A stretch of 18,933 nucleotides of DNA from JBNRMR01 sp050942895 (GTDB lineage: Bacteria > Bacillota > Clostridia > Christensenellales > UBA1750), in NCBI GenBank assembly GCA_050942895.1, contig JBMNOE010000035.1, forward strand, positions 1 to 18,933, in the 5' to 3' direction. A program made the position numbers and the translations under genes. Each line of letters opens with the position of its first letter. Positions within the stretch are counted from its first letter, which is position 1. The notes under the pieces were generated by a model. The model was not told the DNA's origin. It saw nothing but the letters and a program-made list of their open reading frames with translations, and did not search any database. Below, one piece after another: positions 1 through 7,944 of this stretch.

Positions 1-384
1 GTGGTCCATGCATAAAGTATACTTTTTCGTGTCAGACTCAGGCAGAAGAGCTTCTTTATGGGCTGATACAGTGTATGAAAATGTTACGTTTCCCTAACGT
101 CAATCCGGCAATCTGATGTGTTGATCCACGATAGTAAGGGGTGAACCGGCGACAATCCGGTAGAATAACGCGGGTGTTAATACCAAGCATTTTCTTTTGA
201 TGTAATGAAATTGTGAACACGGTTATCCTGAGGTTTTACCTCAACCCATTTGTATATAGGGGAGCGGCTTAAACTTCGGGATAACTGTTTTTTACATCAT
301 CATGGTCATCGGACATCGGAATGACGGCGGCATTTCCATTGGGGGACGCATGGTAGATCTTAGAGGAACATCTATGCTCACTTC
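1..384. other. Left-edge region without a recognisable gene
   Basis: No convincing complete gene is visible. A + frame is open from about position 3 to a TGA at 114-116 and could be the last ~37 codons of a gene cut by the window edge; I do not recognise the peptide. A perfect 5-bp inverted repeat (TGAGG/CCTCA, 229-243) and repeated CCGG motifs between 105 and 165 suggest a possibly structured stretch. The short + ORF at 302-613 overlaps the minus-strand chimera and looks like a shadow. Nothing else is supportable here. Confidence 0.3.
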
Positions 385-669
385 CTACTTTAACGCTTTT
401 TTTAGCAAGCATCTCATTTCAAAATCCGCATCTGGAAATGAATACCCAACAAACACTATTTTTGCTGCCTCTGTTAAATCCATTAGCGCATTGTGCCAAA
501 TGTTTTTATGTGCAAGTTGTTTAAATCCTTTAAGGAGCAGGGGTATCAACATGTTATGTTGCCCTTGTAAGGCTCCGTGCAGGGGCAAGTGTATCGAAGA
601 TGGGATAGGATAGATGGATACGGAATGTTGTGTTTCGGTATCATTTGGGGGCTGCATTTTAGTGCTCAT
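385..669 (-). pseudogene. Small element ORF fused to a SIR2-like C-terminal tail
   Basis: Read on the minus strand from an ATG at 669-667, the first ~37 residues (motifs PPNDTETQ and HGALQGQ) match the small ORF at 18152-18322, which also follows a relaxase gene. After the shared CTTACAAGGGCAA sequence (about 559-571) similarity stops and the frame runs into about 56 residues containing WHNALMDL and FVGYSFPDADFEMR. I recognise the latter as resembling the C-terminal end of SIR2-like (SIR2_2-type) NAD-binding proteins; this is family knowledge, not a search result. The chimera is therefore a fusion joint, probably left by insertion or deletion. The frame closes at 385, and the DNA beyond it shows no clear continuation. 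It is unlikely to be a working enzyme because the NAD-binding N-terminal part is absent. Confidence 0.45.
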
Positions 670-1178
670 GTTCAGACTCCTTTTTCTTGGATTTTTCCGT
701 TTCGGCAAGCTGATCGGCGGCCTTTCGGATTTTCTCCACGGCCTTGATGTCCTCACGCATGGCCTGCATTTGATGGTACAGAGTATCCTTTTGGGAGGTA
801 AGCGCCGTGTGCCCCCTGCCTCCATTGCTTGGGCGTAACGGCTTCGCCGGACACTTTCAGAACATCCAGATACCGGGCGGCAGCGTCATACAAGGCAAGT
901 TCGGCGCTGTGCGCGGCTTGATATTTTCCCCGCGCTTTAGGCTTCATGGGAACAAGTTGTTGATGGACGCGTTTGTTTTTGGAATACTGCGCCCACATGG
1001 AAAGGCGTTCATTGAGAATGGAAACCCGGCGCTCGGCGCCGACGATTTCTCCGCGCAGGGCGTAATAATCACCGTTCATTGCAGAGGTTTTTCCATGAAG
1101 CTCCCGCATGGAAGTGATGCCGTTGGATTGCAGGAAATTGAACAGGGCGACGCTTTCCTTGAGCGCCTTTACCTTGCC
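659..1178 (-). pseudogene. MobA/MobL relaxase C-terminal remnant
   Basis: On the minus strand from about 1178, the translation (KALKES..LFNFLQSN, then ELHGKTSAMNGDYYAL and LNERLSMW) is a clear homolog of the C-terminal coiled-coil part of the relaxase at 16020-17450. The frame shifts near 785-800 and then resumes with MQAMREDIKAVEKIRK, ending at a TAA at 661-659 after an EHEH tail. The whole relaxase domain (catalytic Tyr, HxDxxxPHAH) is missing upstream of 1178, where homology stops close to an unrelated promoter. By eye the DNA is roughly 80% identical to the right-hand copy, so this is the remnant of a different related element rather than a recent duplication. It is nonfunctional. Confidence 0.75.
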
Positions 1179-1217
1179 TTACAATGGAAGCAGGTACAAA
1201 CTTTAGACATTAGGGCA

Positions 1218-1226
1218 TGGTATAAT
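1218..1226 (+). promoter_or_regulatory. Extended -10 promoter ahead of the response-regulator fragment
   Basis: TGGTATAAT forms an extended -10 element (TG-N-TATAAT). No good -35 hexamer stands at 16-18 bp, as is usual for extended -10 promoters. It lies 23 bp upstream of the ATG at 1250, which has the ribosome binding site GAGAGGTGA at 1237-1245. It would now transcribe the truncated regulator and the ArdA remnant. Confidence 0.5.
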
Positions 1227-1249
1227 AAAACTACATGAGAGGTGATGAT

Positions 1250-1363
1250 ATGGAGCTTGATTATCTGAAAAGTAAAAAGCACCTGCTCGTAGATGATGAG
1301 CCGGAGCTGCTTCAAATGCTTAGGTCTTTTAAAGCGTATCCATGTGGACGGTGTGCGGTATGA
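1250..1363 (+). pseudogene. Response regulator N-terminal fragment (VanR/OmpR-like receiver start)
   Basis: The ORF opens with MELDYLKSK and carries LLVDDEPELLQML, the first beta strand and acidic pocket (two adjacent Asp) of a receiver domain. This start is typical of VanR-type regulators on clostridial elements. After about residue 26 the receiver sequence stops and the frame reads through unrelated DNA to a TGA at 1361. The phosphoacceptor Asp, the remainder of the receiver and the DNA-binding domain are missing. A good Shine-Dalgarno and an extended -10 promoter are still in place, so the start is genuine but the gene is cut by the joint with ardA near 1320-1335. Confidence 0.65.
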
Positions 1364-1930
1364 GGAAATTTTTATTACCGATTATGAAACCGACATTCCC
1401 GGTCTGTATGACTGTTTGGGCGAATACGAAAGTATTGACGAACTGAACTATCTGGCTTTTCTGCTGGATGATTTGGAAGAATGGGAAGCCGATAAATTTG
1501 CCGCTGCTGTGAGCTTCGGAGAATACAGCAGCGTAAAAGACCTAATCAATCTCACACAAAATCTGGATTGCTTCGAGCTTTACGCCGGGATTGAGGACGA
1601 GGAAAATTTGGGCCACTATTACATTGAGGGAATGTGTACTCTGGAAATCCCGGAGCATTTGGACAACTACATTGACTATGAAGCCTATGGACGGGATATG
1701 AGCATGGACGAGGACGGATGCTTTACCGATGGCGGATATGTGGTGCGAACGGGTGACAGCCTTATCGAGCATTATTGCGGCAAGGATGATTTGCCGGGGA
1801 ATACAGGATTTTTGCTTATCCTGAACCGGGAAAATCCATTAGAAAGGCGCTGGAAAGCTATCGTCAAACGATAGGAGAAGCCGACTTTGCCACCCCTGGG
1901 CGCCCTCAACCTACCAACGAGGAACCATAA
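1293..1930 (+). pseudogene. ardA: ArdA-type antirestriction protein, N-terminally truncated and frameshifted
   Basis: ArdA proteins are acidic DNA mimics that block type I restriction enzymes as elements enter a host. The translation shows ITDYETDIPGLYDCLGEYES, a very acidic middle, and YIDYEAYGRDM, a hallmark ArdA segment. The native N terminus is absent; homology begins near 1326-1335, directly after the response-regulator fragment. As called, the frame ends at 1874. One extra G in the GGGG run at 1796-1799 would restore a tail (EYRIFAYPEPGKSIRKALES) running to TAA at 1928-1930. The missing N terminus is a real rearrangement, whereas the G-run frameshift could be a sequencing error. Any protein made would need an internal start. 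Confidence 0.75.
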
Positions 1931-1961
1931 AAGACTTCGGGCCACCTTGGCCCGAAGTCTT
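1931..1961. terminator. Strong hairpin terminator after ardA
   Basis: A perfect 14-bp inverted repeat (arms 1931-1944 and 1948-1961, containing GACTTCGGGCCA) encloses a 3-base loop. It starts immediately after the restored ardA stop and is flanked by AAA on one side and TAAAAA on the other. It can serve as a bidirectional terminator between ardA and the oppositely oriented TspO gene. Confidence 0.75.
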
Positions 1962-2004
1962 AAAAATCGCGATATTCCATATCCGCAAAACGTCTTACTG
2001 TTTA

Positions 2005-2475
2005 TTAATTTAGAAGCGCTATTCCAAGGTTTAAATATCCCGCAAAAGTTACCCATAACAGGTATGGAAGCATTAAATACATTGCAGGTTTTGAAATATG
2101 TGCAAAAGAAATCATTGTAGCTAAAATCAAAAGCCACAAAATAACCAGCCAAATAAATGCAAAGAAATAAAGCCCTAGATTGAAAAACCAAAGTGCCCAC
2201 AAAAAATTAAAAAAGAGCTGTACTCCGTATAACTTGATGGCTTTGCCAATGCTTTCCTGTGGCGCACCTGATGTAACAATTAGATAGGAGGCGATGCCCA
2301 TGAGTGTATAGAGGATAGTCCATGCTACAGGGAATAGCCATCCGGGTGGCGACAGTGGCGGCTTGTTGAGCGTTTCAAAAACACTCATGCTGTCTTTTGA
2401 GATGAAAGCTGCAATCCCACCCACAATTAGTGGAATAGCGATACAAATTAATAGTGCTTTCCATTTAATTTTCAA
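2005..2475 (-). CDS. TspO/MBR family tryptophan-rich membrane protein
   Basis: A 156-residue intact protein, the usual length for TspO/MBR, with five predicted membrane helices. The signature PPLSPPGWLFPVAWTILYT lies around residues 39-57, followed by FNFLWALWFF and the aromatic-rich fifth helix (PYLLWVTFAGYLN). The family binds porphyrins and other hydrophobic ligands in the membrane and is linked to stress and tetrapyrrole handling; its exact role in Firmicutes is not settled. I use the TTG at 2475-2473 because AAAGGGG sits at proper spacing upstream and no ATG is available. The gene is convergent with ardA and divergent from pcfB, so it is probably separate cargo or host DNA caught between element fragments. 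A porphyrin/metal link to the downstream ECF cargo is only suggestive. Confidence 0.88.
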   Translation of the reverse strand: MKIKWKALLICIAIPLIVGGIAAFISKDSMSVFETLNKPPLSPPGWLFPVAWTILYTLMGIASYLIVTSGAPQESIGKAIKLYGVQLFFNFLWALWFFNLGLYFFAFIWLVILWLLILATMISFAHISKPAMYLMLPYLLWVTFAGYLNLGIALLN

Positions 2476-2616
2476 GCAATCACCCCTTTGAGTATAGTAT
2501 ACGCCAAAAAATCATGGACTATGAAGATAAAGCCTATGCGCGCTGTTTTCTGGATAGAGAATAGAGAGTTTATAACTTCGGAAAAATTGGCCCGAGGTGA
2601 GGAAAGGAGGAAGTTT

Positions 2617-3090
2617 ATGCAGGAAGATATGGAACGCCGTACCGTTGCTCTATCCGTAAATGCCTCCAAGCTGACAGGCCGGGTGCTGGCCAGAGTTTTT
2701 GCGGCGGCTATGGGGAAGATCTAAAAGGAACATCAAAAAGCACAGACTCCGCAGGGCAGGCAGAGCGTCCAACGGCTGATGAACCACGGCGTTTCCACCA
2801 AAAGCATTGACCTTTCGGGGGATACCAAGCTCTTTGACAGAGTGGCCCGAAAATACAATGTGGACTATGCCTTCCATCAGACAGGGCCGAAAAAGTATCT
2901 GCTTTTCTTTAAGGCGGGGCAAGCGGATGCCATTACCGCCTGTTTTGGCGAATACACAAAATCAGTGATGGGCCGGGCAAAGCAAGGCCGCCCTTCTATT
3001 TTAGAGCAGATGAAACAGCTTGCGGATAAGGAACGCGCCAAGCCCCGCCAGCATGAACGGACGAAAGAGGTGGTGCGAAATGACCGATAA
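2617..3090 (+). pseudogene. PcfB-like (DUF3801) conjugation protein, nonsense mutated
   Basis: PcfB/DUF3801 proteins are encoded just before the VirD4-type coupling protein in Gram-positive conjugative elements and assist substrate recruitment. The start is the ATG at 2617, with GGAAAGGAGG at 2601-2610. The frame reads MQEDMERRTVALSVNASKL, then meets a TAA at 2722-2724 (codon 36), then continues in the same frame through QSVQRLMNHGVSTKSIDL and GRPSILEQMKQLADKE to TAA at 3088-3090. The uninterrupted codon quality beyond the TAA shows this is one gene with a nonsense mutation. Its end overlaps the next gene's ATG at 3080 by 11 bp, the usual coupling in these operons. Confidence 0.75.
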
Positions 3091-4049
3091 AATCCGTAAA
3101 TATGTGTTGCCCAATGTTCCATATCTACTGGTGCTTTAGTTTTGCATAAAACTCGGTCAGCCTATTGCATAGCCCCAAGCACAGACTTTGGCAATAAGCT
3201 GATTGGAACCAATACAGACCATAGGCCCGGCGTTTGCGACCATATCACCGGGCCTTGTGCTGCCCGATTGGCTGACAGGGATTTCCGGGACGATACTCAT
3301 TCGCTTGGTGGTGTGGGGCAAGGTGAAAAAGGCGGAAAAGTTTCGATGGGATGTAGAATACGGCGCGGCCCGTTGGGGGAACGGAAAAAGACATCAAGCC
3401 CTTTATCGACCCCAAATTTCAAAACAATGTCATACTGACCGGAACCGAGCTTCTCACCATTAACACTCGCCCGGCAAACCCCGCCAACGCCCGAAACCTG
3501 AATTGCTGTGTCATAGGCTCCAGCGGCAGCGGTAAAACCCGCTTTTGGCTGACCCCGAACCTGCTTCAAGCTTATTCTTACTTTGTGGTGGTTGACCCCA
3601 AGGGCGGGATTTTGGGGCAAGTGGGTACATTTCTGCAAAAGCGAGGCTATAAAATCAAAGTGTTCAACAGTTTAGATTTTTCCCGAAGTATGCACTACAA
3701 CCCCTTGTCGTATATCAAAACAGAGAGCGACATTTTGAAGCTTGTCAACGCCTTAATCGAGAACACGAAGGGCGACGGTAAGGAAGGTGACCCCTTTTAG
3801 ACAAAGGCCGAAACGCTTTTGTACTGTGCCTTAATCGGCTATATTGTCTTTGAGGGGCCGGAGGAAGAATGCAATATCAACACCCTTGTGGATATGATTA
3901 ACAGCATGGAAACGAGGGAAGATGATGAAAACTTCAAGAACGCTGTGGACTATATGTTCATGGGCTTGGAAAAGCGGAACCCCCATCACTTTGCGGTACG
4001 GCAATATAAAAAGTACAAATTAGCCAGCGGTGATATATGCTCTAAGTGA
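3080..4049 (+). pseudogene. VirD4/TraG-like type IV coupling protein, decayed and truncated
   Basis: Coupling proteins are inner-membrane ATPases that feed relaxosomes into the conjugation channel. The remnant starts at the ATG at 3080 and shows an N-terminal membrane segment, the Walker A region GSSGSGKTR near 3510-3536, VVVDPKGG, and DFSRSMHYNPLSYIK. It is interrupted by TAG at 3137-3139 and TAG at 3798-3800, both where a Trp codon (TGG) would fit, and by several single-base shifts around 3155-3400. The frame ends at TGA 4047-4049 with about half the usual ~600 residues; the C-terminal ATPase half is absent and the recombinase follows. The multiple independent lesions indicate true decay rather than base-calling error alone. 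Confidence 0.8.
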
Positions 4050-4098
4050 CTTCTTAATCACGAGATTTTCTCATGGTTAATGAAAGCACTTAGAGCAT
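4037..4098. repeat. 12-bp perfect inverted repeat at the coupling protein/recombinase joint
   Basis: ATGCTCTAAGTG (4037-4048) and CACTTAGAGCAT (4087-4098) are perfect inverted copies separated by 38 bases. The left arm covers the end of the truncated VirD4 frame; the right arm ends 9 bases before the recombinase ribosome binding site. It could be a transcription terminator/attenuator, a recombinase-related site, or a scar of the event that truncated virD4. No target duplication was recognised. Confidence 0.6.
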
Positions 4099-4121
4099 TT
4101 TACATACAGGAGGGCAAGAGC

Positions 4122-6001
4122 ATGAACACAGGCAAAATCACCCCGTTATACGAGCGGCTGTCCCGCGATGACGATCTGCAAGGCGAGAGCAACAGCATCA
4201 GCAATCAGAAGGCTATGCTGGAGGATTACGCCCGGCGAAACGGCTTTCCGCGTCCCACCCATTTCACCGACGATGGCATCAGTGGTACCCGCTTTGACCG
4301 CCCCGGCCTCATAGCCATGATGGAGGAAGTCGAGTCCGGGAACGTAGAGGCTGTAGTCATAAAGGACATGAGCCGCCTGGGGCGCGATTATCTCAAGGTC
4401 GGTCAGGTTATGGAGATTCTGCGGCAGAAAGGTGTGCGCCTGATTGCCATCAACGGCGGTGTTGACACAGAAAAAGGCGAGGACGATTTTCTCCCCTTTC
4501 GGAATATCATGCATGAGTTTTATGCCCGTGACACCAGCCGGAAAATCAAGTCAACTTTCAAGACCAAGGGCATGACCGGCAAGCATCTGACCGGCACCGT
4601 TATTTACGGTTACTTATGGGATGAAAAGCGGGAAAGCTGGATCGTGGACGAAGAAGCAGCCGCTGTGGTACGCCGTATTTTTGCTATGACAATGGACGGA
4701 TACGGCCCGTATCAGATTTCACAAAAGTTGTCCTATGATAAAAACCTGATCCCATCAGCCTATCTTGCCAAGCATGGAGAGGGCGTAAACAAAAACAAGA
4801 CCTTTAAAGATGTTTACGGCTGGGGTTCATCCACTATTGTTGAAATTCTGAAAAAGCGGGAGTATTTAGGCCATACCGTCAACTTCAAGACCCGCAAGCA
4901 TTTCAAGGACAAGAAAAGCCACTATGTCGATGAAAGCGAGTGGACAATTTTTGGGAATACACATGAGGCCATCATTGATCAGGAAACCTTTGATAATGTG
5001 CAGCGTATCCGCCGCAACGTCAAGCGCTACCCGGACGGATGGGGCGAGGCTCACCCACTGACAGGTTTAATGTACTGCGCCGACTGCGGAGGCAAGATGT
5101 ATGTCCACCGCACCTATAACGGCAAGCGCGTCCCGCAGTATACCTGCTCCCAATATAGTAAAGTCCCTGTGGGTGCGCTCTGCTCCAGTCAACACCGTAT
5201 CAAAGCCGATGTGGTTATGACCTTGATTGCCGATACGCTCCGGGCCATCGCCGCTTATGCGAAGAATGACCGGACAGATTTTGTGAGGACGATTCAGGAG
5301 GCACAGGCCGAGCGGCAGACCAGGGACATCACAAAAAGAAAAAGAGGCTGATTGCGGCGCAAAAACGGGCCGGGGAGCTGGAAAAACTGATGTGCAAAAT
5401 CTACGAGGATAACGCCCTTGGCAAGCTGCCGGACGCGCGCTATGCCGCCCTTGACGCGCAGTATGCCAAGGAGCAGGATGAGCTTTCTGGTGAGATTGCA
5501 GAGTTTGAAAAATCCATTGTCGGCTATGAGAAAAGCCGCAAATCCGCGGATCAGTTCATCGCTCTCATCGACAAATACGAGAGCTTTGACACGCTGACGA
5601 CCACCATGCTCAATGAGTTTGTCGAGAAAATCCTTATCCACGAGCGCGCCCGCAAAGGCAGCCAGGATACCATGCAGGAGGTTGAAATCTTCTTCAATTT
5701 TGCCGGTAAATATGTACCGCACCATTTTGGTGAGGTTACGCTTACGCCGGAGGAACAGGAAGCCCTGCGCAAGAAAGAGGAACGCAAGGACAGGCTTCAT
5801 CAGAATTATTTGCGCCGCAAGGCCAATGGCAAGCAGAAGGAATATGAGGATAAAATTAGGGCAGCAAAAAAGGCCGAACTGGAGGTAAAGAAGGCAGATA
5901 TCCGTACCGAGGACATCGCTGAAGGCATATTTATCCCAGCCGGTCATTTACCGAAGGCGGAGCCTCAGAAAGGGACGCTCCCGGCCCGCACCGTCGTTTA
6001 A
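4122..6001 (+). CDS. TnpX-type large serine recombinase, one-base frameshift
   Basis: Catalyses excision and integration of Tn4451-like elements via a serine-DNA intermediate. I choose ATG 4122, preceded by AGGAGGG (4108-4114). The resolvase domain holds YERLSRDD with likely nucleophile Ser14 and later DMSRLGRDYLKV. The recombinase domain follows (GYGPYQISQKL, then HEAIIDQETFDNVQ), then a zinc-ribbon-like segment (YCADCGGKMYVHR, later YTCSQY), and a coiled-coil DUF4368-like tail (EERKDRLHQNYLRRKA). The frame breaks at an A-rich stretch near 5331-5344 (A5-G-A5) and stops at 5351, while the tail continues in another frame to TAA at 5999-6001. One extra A yields 626 residues, normal for this family. 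It may be a sequencing error or a real knock-out; a truncated form would still keep the catalytic and DNA-binding parts. Confidence 0.88.
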
Positions 6002-6100
6002 AGGTGTTTTTTCTACAGAAACCTGCAATCGGGGCAGTTTTCGCGGAGGCGGAAGCTGCTCCCTGCTCTGATTGCCGCTATAAATAATTGCATCAACTAA

Positions 6101-7075
6101 TTACGAAAATGAAAGATCCTTTATTTGTGACGGGTCTTTCATGCAATGAAACGCCATGCGTTTTCTATATTCCGTTGGAGCTATGCCCATCTGCTTTTTA
6201 AACGAGGTCGAAAAGCCTGTCGGGGTATCAAAGCCAAGGCTTCTTGCAATCGCTTCAACGCTTAAATTCGTATCGGAGAGAAGGTGAGCGGCTTTGTCCG
6301 CTTTCTTTTCGAGGATGTATTCCGTGATCGTTCGTCCCGTAAACTGCTTAAACAGGGATTTTAGTTTTGTTGCACTCATATTGGAAAGCTGGATAAGCTC
6401 ACACTGCTTCACGGTTCTATTCAGACTGGCATCCAAGTGATTGATAATGGCAAGGATGCGGCTATAGTCGGCGGCATTGCGCGGAGAACGCGCATCTCCC
6501 ATATTGACCAACATAGCCATTAATTCGTATGCCTTCGCAACCAAAAACAGTTCCGCCGCTGCACCCGGCAAACTGCATTCCTGAATGCTCATCAAAATAT
6601 TCATCATATCGGAGGGCCAGTTATGTTCGCCTCCCATATCCTTTAGTATTTGAGTGGGATTGTCCCTCAACCCGGGGAAACAGCGATTCAAATGCTTTTT
6701 ATAAAAATCCGGGGCATAAAGCACCTCTGTATAGGCCACTCTGCTACCCGCCTTCATCTCGGTACTGACAGAGGCGCCTGCTTCCTCCATAAATGAGATA
6801 ATTTTCCCCGGGGGAAGATGACTGGCGATATCAAGCCGCAGCGCAATATAGGTTGCGCTGGAAGGCATTTGAATCTTGCAGTTTCGGCAAAACACAAAAT
6901 CGCAGTGGGATATTACAAAGTAATTTGCATGGACATAAAACCAAAAGGATCCCTGCGTTATTTCTCCATTGCCTGACATGCGGGTGCCAAACATATCTGT
7001 TTGATTTTCCTGCGGTATCATCCCCATTGTGCCACACATTTGCGCTATAAATTCTTTCAAAGAATACTCAGTCAT
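6101..7075 (-). CDS. AraC family transcriptional regulator
   Basis: The 324-residue protein has a C-terminal AraC/XylS domain: the first helix-turn-helix near residues 228-260 (LSNMSATKLKSLFKQFTG, then ITEYILEKKADKAAHLL) and the second near 270-310 (SVEAIARSLGFDTPTGFSTS, then FKKQMGIAPTEYRKRM). The N-terminal half is a less conserved sensor region. This build resembles YbtA/PchR-type regulators, which sense siderophores and activate uptake genes; that specificity is inferred from the neighbourhood. It is transcribed divergently from the ECF/ABC operon across a 169-bp intergenic region holding a promoter and a nested palindrome, so it probably controls that operon and perhaps itself. The gene is intact, ending at TAA on the minus strand. 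Confidence 0.9.
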   Translation of the reverse strand: MTEYSLKEFIAQMCGTMGMIPQENQTDMFGTRMSGNGEITQGSFWFYVHANYFVISHCDFVFCRNCKIQMPSSATYIALRLDIASHLPPGKIISFMEEAGASVSTEMKAGSRVAYTEVLYAPDFYKKHLNRCFPGLRDNPTQILKDMGGEHNWPSDMMNILMSIQECSLPGAAAELFLVAKAYELMAMLVNMGDARSPRNAADYSRILAIINHLDASLNRTVKQCELIQLSNMSATKLKSLFKQFTGRTITEYILEKKADKAAHLLSDTNLSVEAIARSLGFDTPTGFSTSFKKQMGIAPTEYRKRMAFHCMKDPSQIKDLSFS

Positions 7076-7138
7076 GTTATCACATCTTTTCTATCGGACA
7101 TTTTTAGTGCTGTGAAAGACATATTTGGTTTTTCGCTC

Positions 7139-7167
7139 TTGAAGATAAGAGAATCCGCCCTTATACT
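7139..7167 (+). promoter_or_regulatory. Sigma-A-type promoter of the ECF/ABC operon
   Basis: TTGAAG (7139-7144) and TATACT (7162-7167) are separated by 17 bp, matching four and five bases of the consensus hexamers. It points into ecfT. The -10 element overlaps the left arm of the palindrome at 7162-7203, so a protein bound there could block or control it. Confidence 0.55.
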
Positions 7168-7203
7168 GATATCGGTTAGCTTGATCTAACTAAGATCAGT
7201 ATA
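7162..7203. promoter_or_regulatory. Nested palindrome in the araC/ecfT intergenic region
   Basis: The outer arms TATACTGAT (7162-7170) and ATCAGTATA (7195-7203) are perfect inverted repeats; inside them GTTAG (7175-7179) and CTAAC (7186-7190) form a second pair. GTATAC occurs twice just downstream (7199-7204 and 7207-7212), separated by CC. Candidate binding partners are the adjacent AraC regulator or the operon's DtxR-like regulator; which one is unknown. Confidence 0.6.
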
Positions 7204-7244
7204 CCCGTATACATGATTTTTTACAAGAGTTAGGGGGGAAGTCT

Positions 7245-7933
7245 ATGAAAATAGATGTGAGATATAAATTGCTGCTTTTTATTTTCATCAGCATCGCGGC
7301 GTTCATCGCAAAGGATTTGCTGTATGGAAGCATCCTGTTCTCTGTTGTCGCCGCCATAACCTTTTGTATGGGACAATGGAAAATAGCTTTGCGCTTTATT
7401 GGGTTGTACCTGATACTTTCCATTGTGGTAATGCTTTCGTCGTATCTTCCGGCATTACTTGCAGGTATTATTCTGATGATCGCACTTTTTGTCCGAATGT
7501 TCCTACCGCTGTTTTTTTATGCAAGGGTTTTTATTGCAACAACAACAGTCAGTGAAACAGTTACCGCCCTGTATGCTGTAAAAATGCCGCGCGCCTTTGT
7601 CATTACATTGGCAGTGGCCATGCGCTTTTTCCCAACGGCAAAGGAAGAATTGCGCCAAGTTCGGAATGCGATGCATCTTCGCGGAATCGGGTTTTCTTTT
7701 CGTAATCTTATAACCCATCCCTCCCTTTTGCTGGAAGGGTTTATGACACCTTTGATGGTACGCGCTTCGACGATAGCGGACGAGCTCTCGGCAGCATCCA
7801 TCACGCGGGGAATTGATAACCCCTCGCCGCGCACAGCTTTTTTCGTTTGAAGATTACCCCCAAAGACACAGCAGTTACCGTACTTGCCGCGCTGATGATC
7901 GTCGGTACGCTGGCGGCAAAGTATTGGGCGTGA
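7245..7933 (+). CDS. EcfT-like transmembrane component of an ECF transporter, frameshifted near the end
   Basis: EcfT is the membrane scaffold that couples energy-coupling-factor ATPases to a substrate-binding S component. The ATG at 7245 has AGGGGGG at 7232-7238. The protein has several hydrophobic helices and ends its cytoplasmic region with AMHLRGIGFSF and a stretch with MVRASTIADELSAASITRG; these contain the Ala-Arg-Gly/SRG-like coupling helices typical of EcfT. As called, the frame stops at 7850 (201 residues). One extra T in the T6 run at 7838-7843 restores RLKITPKDTAVTVLAALMIV, a last membrane helix, and a stop at 7931-7933 placed just before the next gene (229 residues). The intact tail argues that the break is recent or a base-calling error. 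Confidence 0.82.
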
Positions 7934-7944
7934 GGAGGTGAAAG

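Noticed and set aside
105..300. Group II intron or cobalamin-type riboswitch, suggested by GGGGTGAACCGG and nearby palindromes.
   Set aside because: No intron domain V, no reverse transcriptase and no complete riboswitch consensus could be found; only left as a possibly structured region.
1931..2600. Terminator-like ACTTCGG..GGCCCGAGG at 2576-2597 as a second copy of the 1931-1961 hairpin, implying insertion of tspO into a repeat.
   Set aside because: The second copy pairs poorly and shares only short pieces; coincidence cannot be excluded.
5294..5947. Minus-strand open frame of 217 codons opposite the recombinase tail.
   Set aside because: It mirrors the Lys/Glu-rich coiled coil of the recombinase, which yields Phe/Leu-rich antisense frames; its apparent hydrophobic segments are a by-product.
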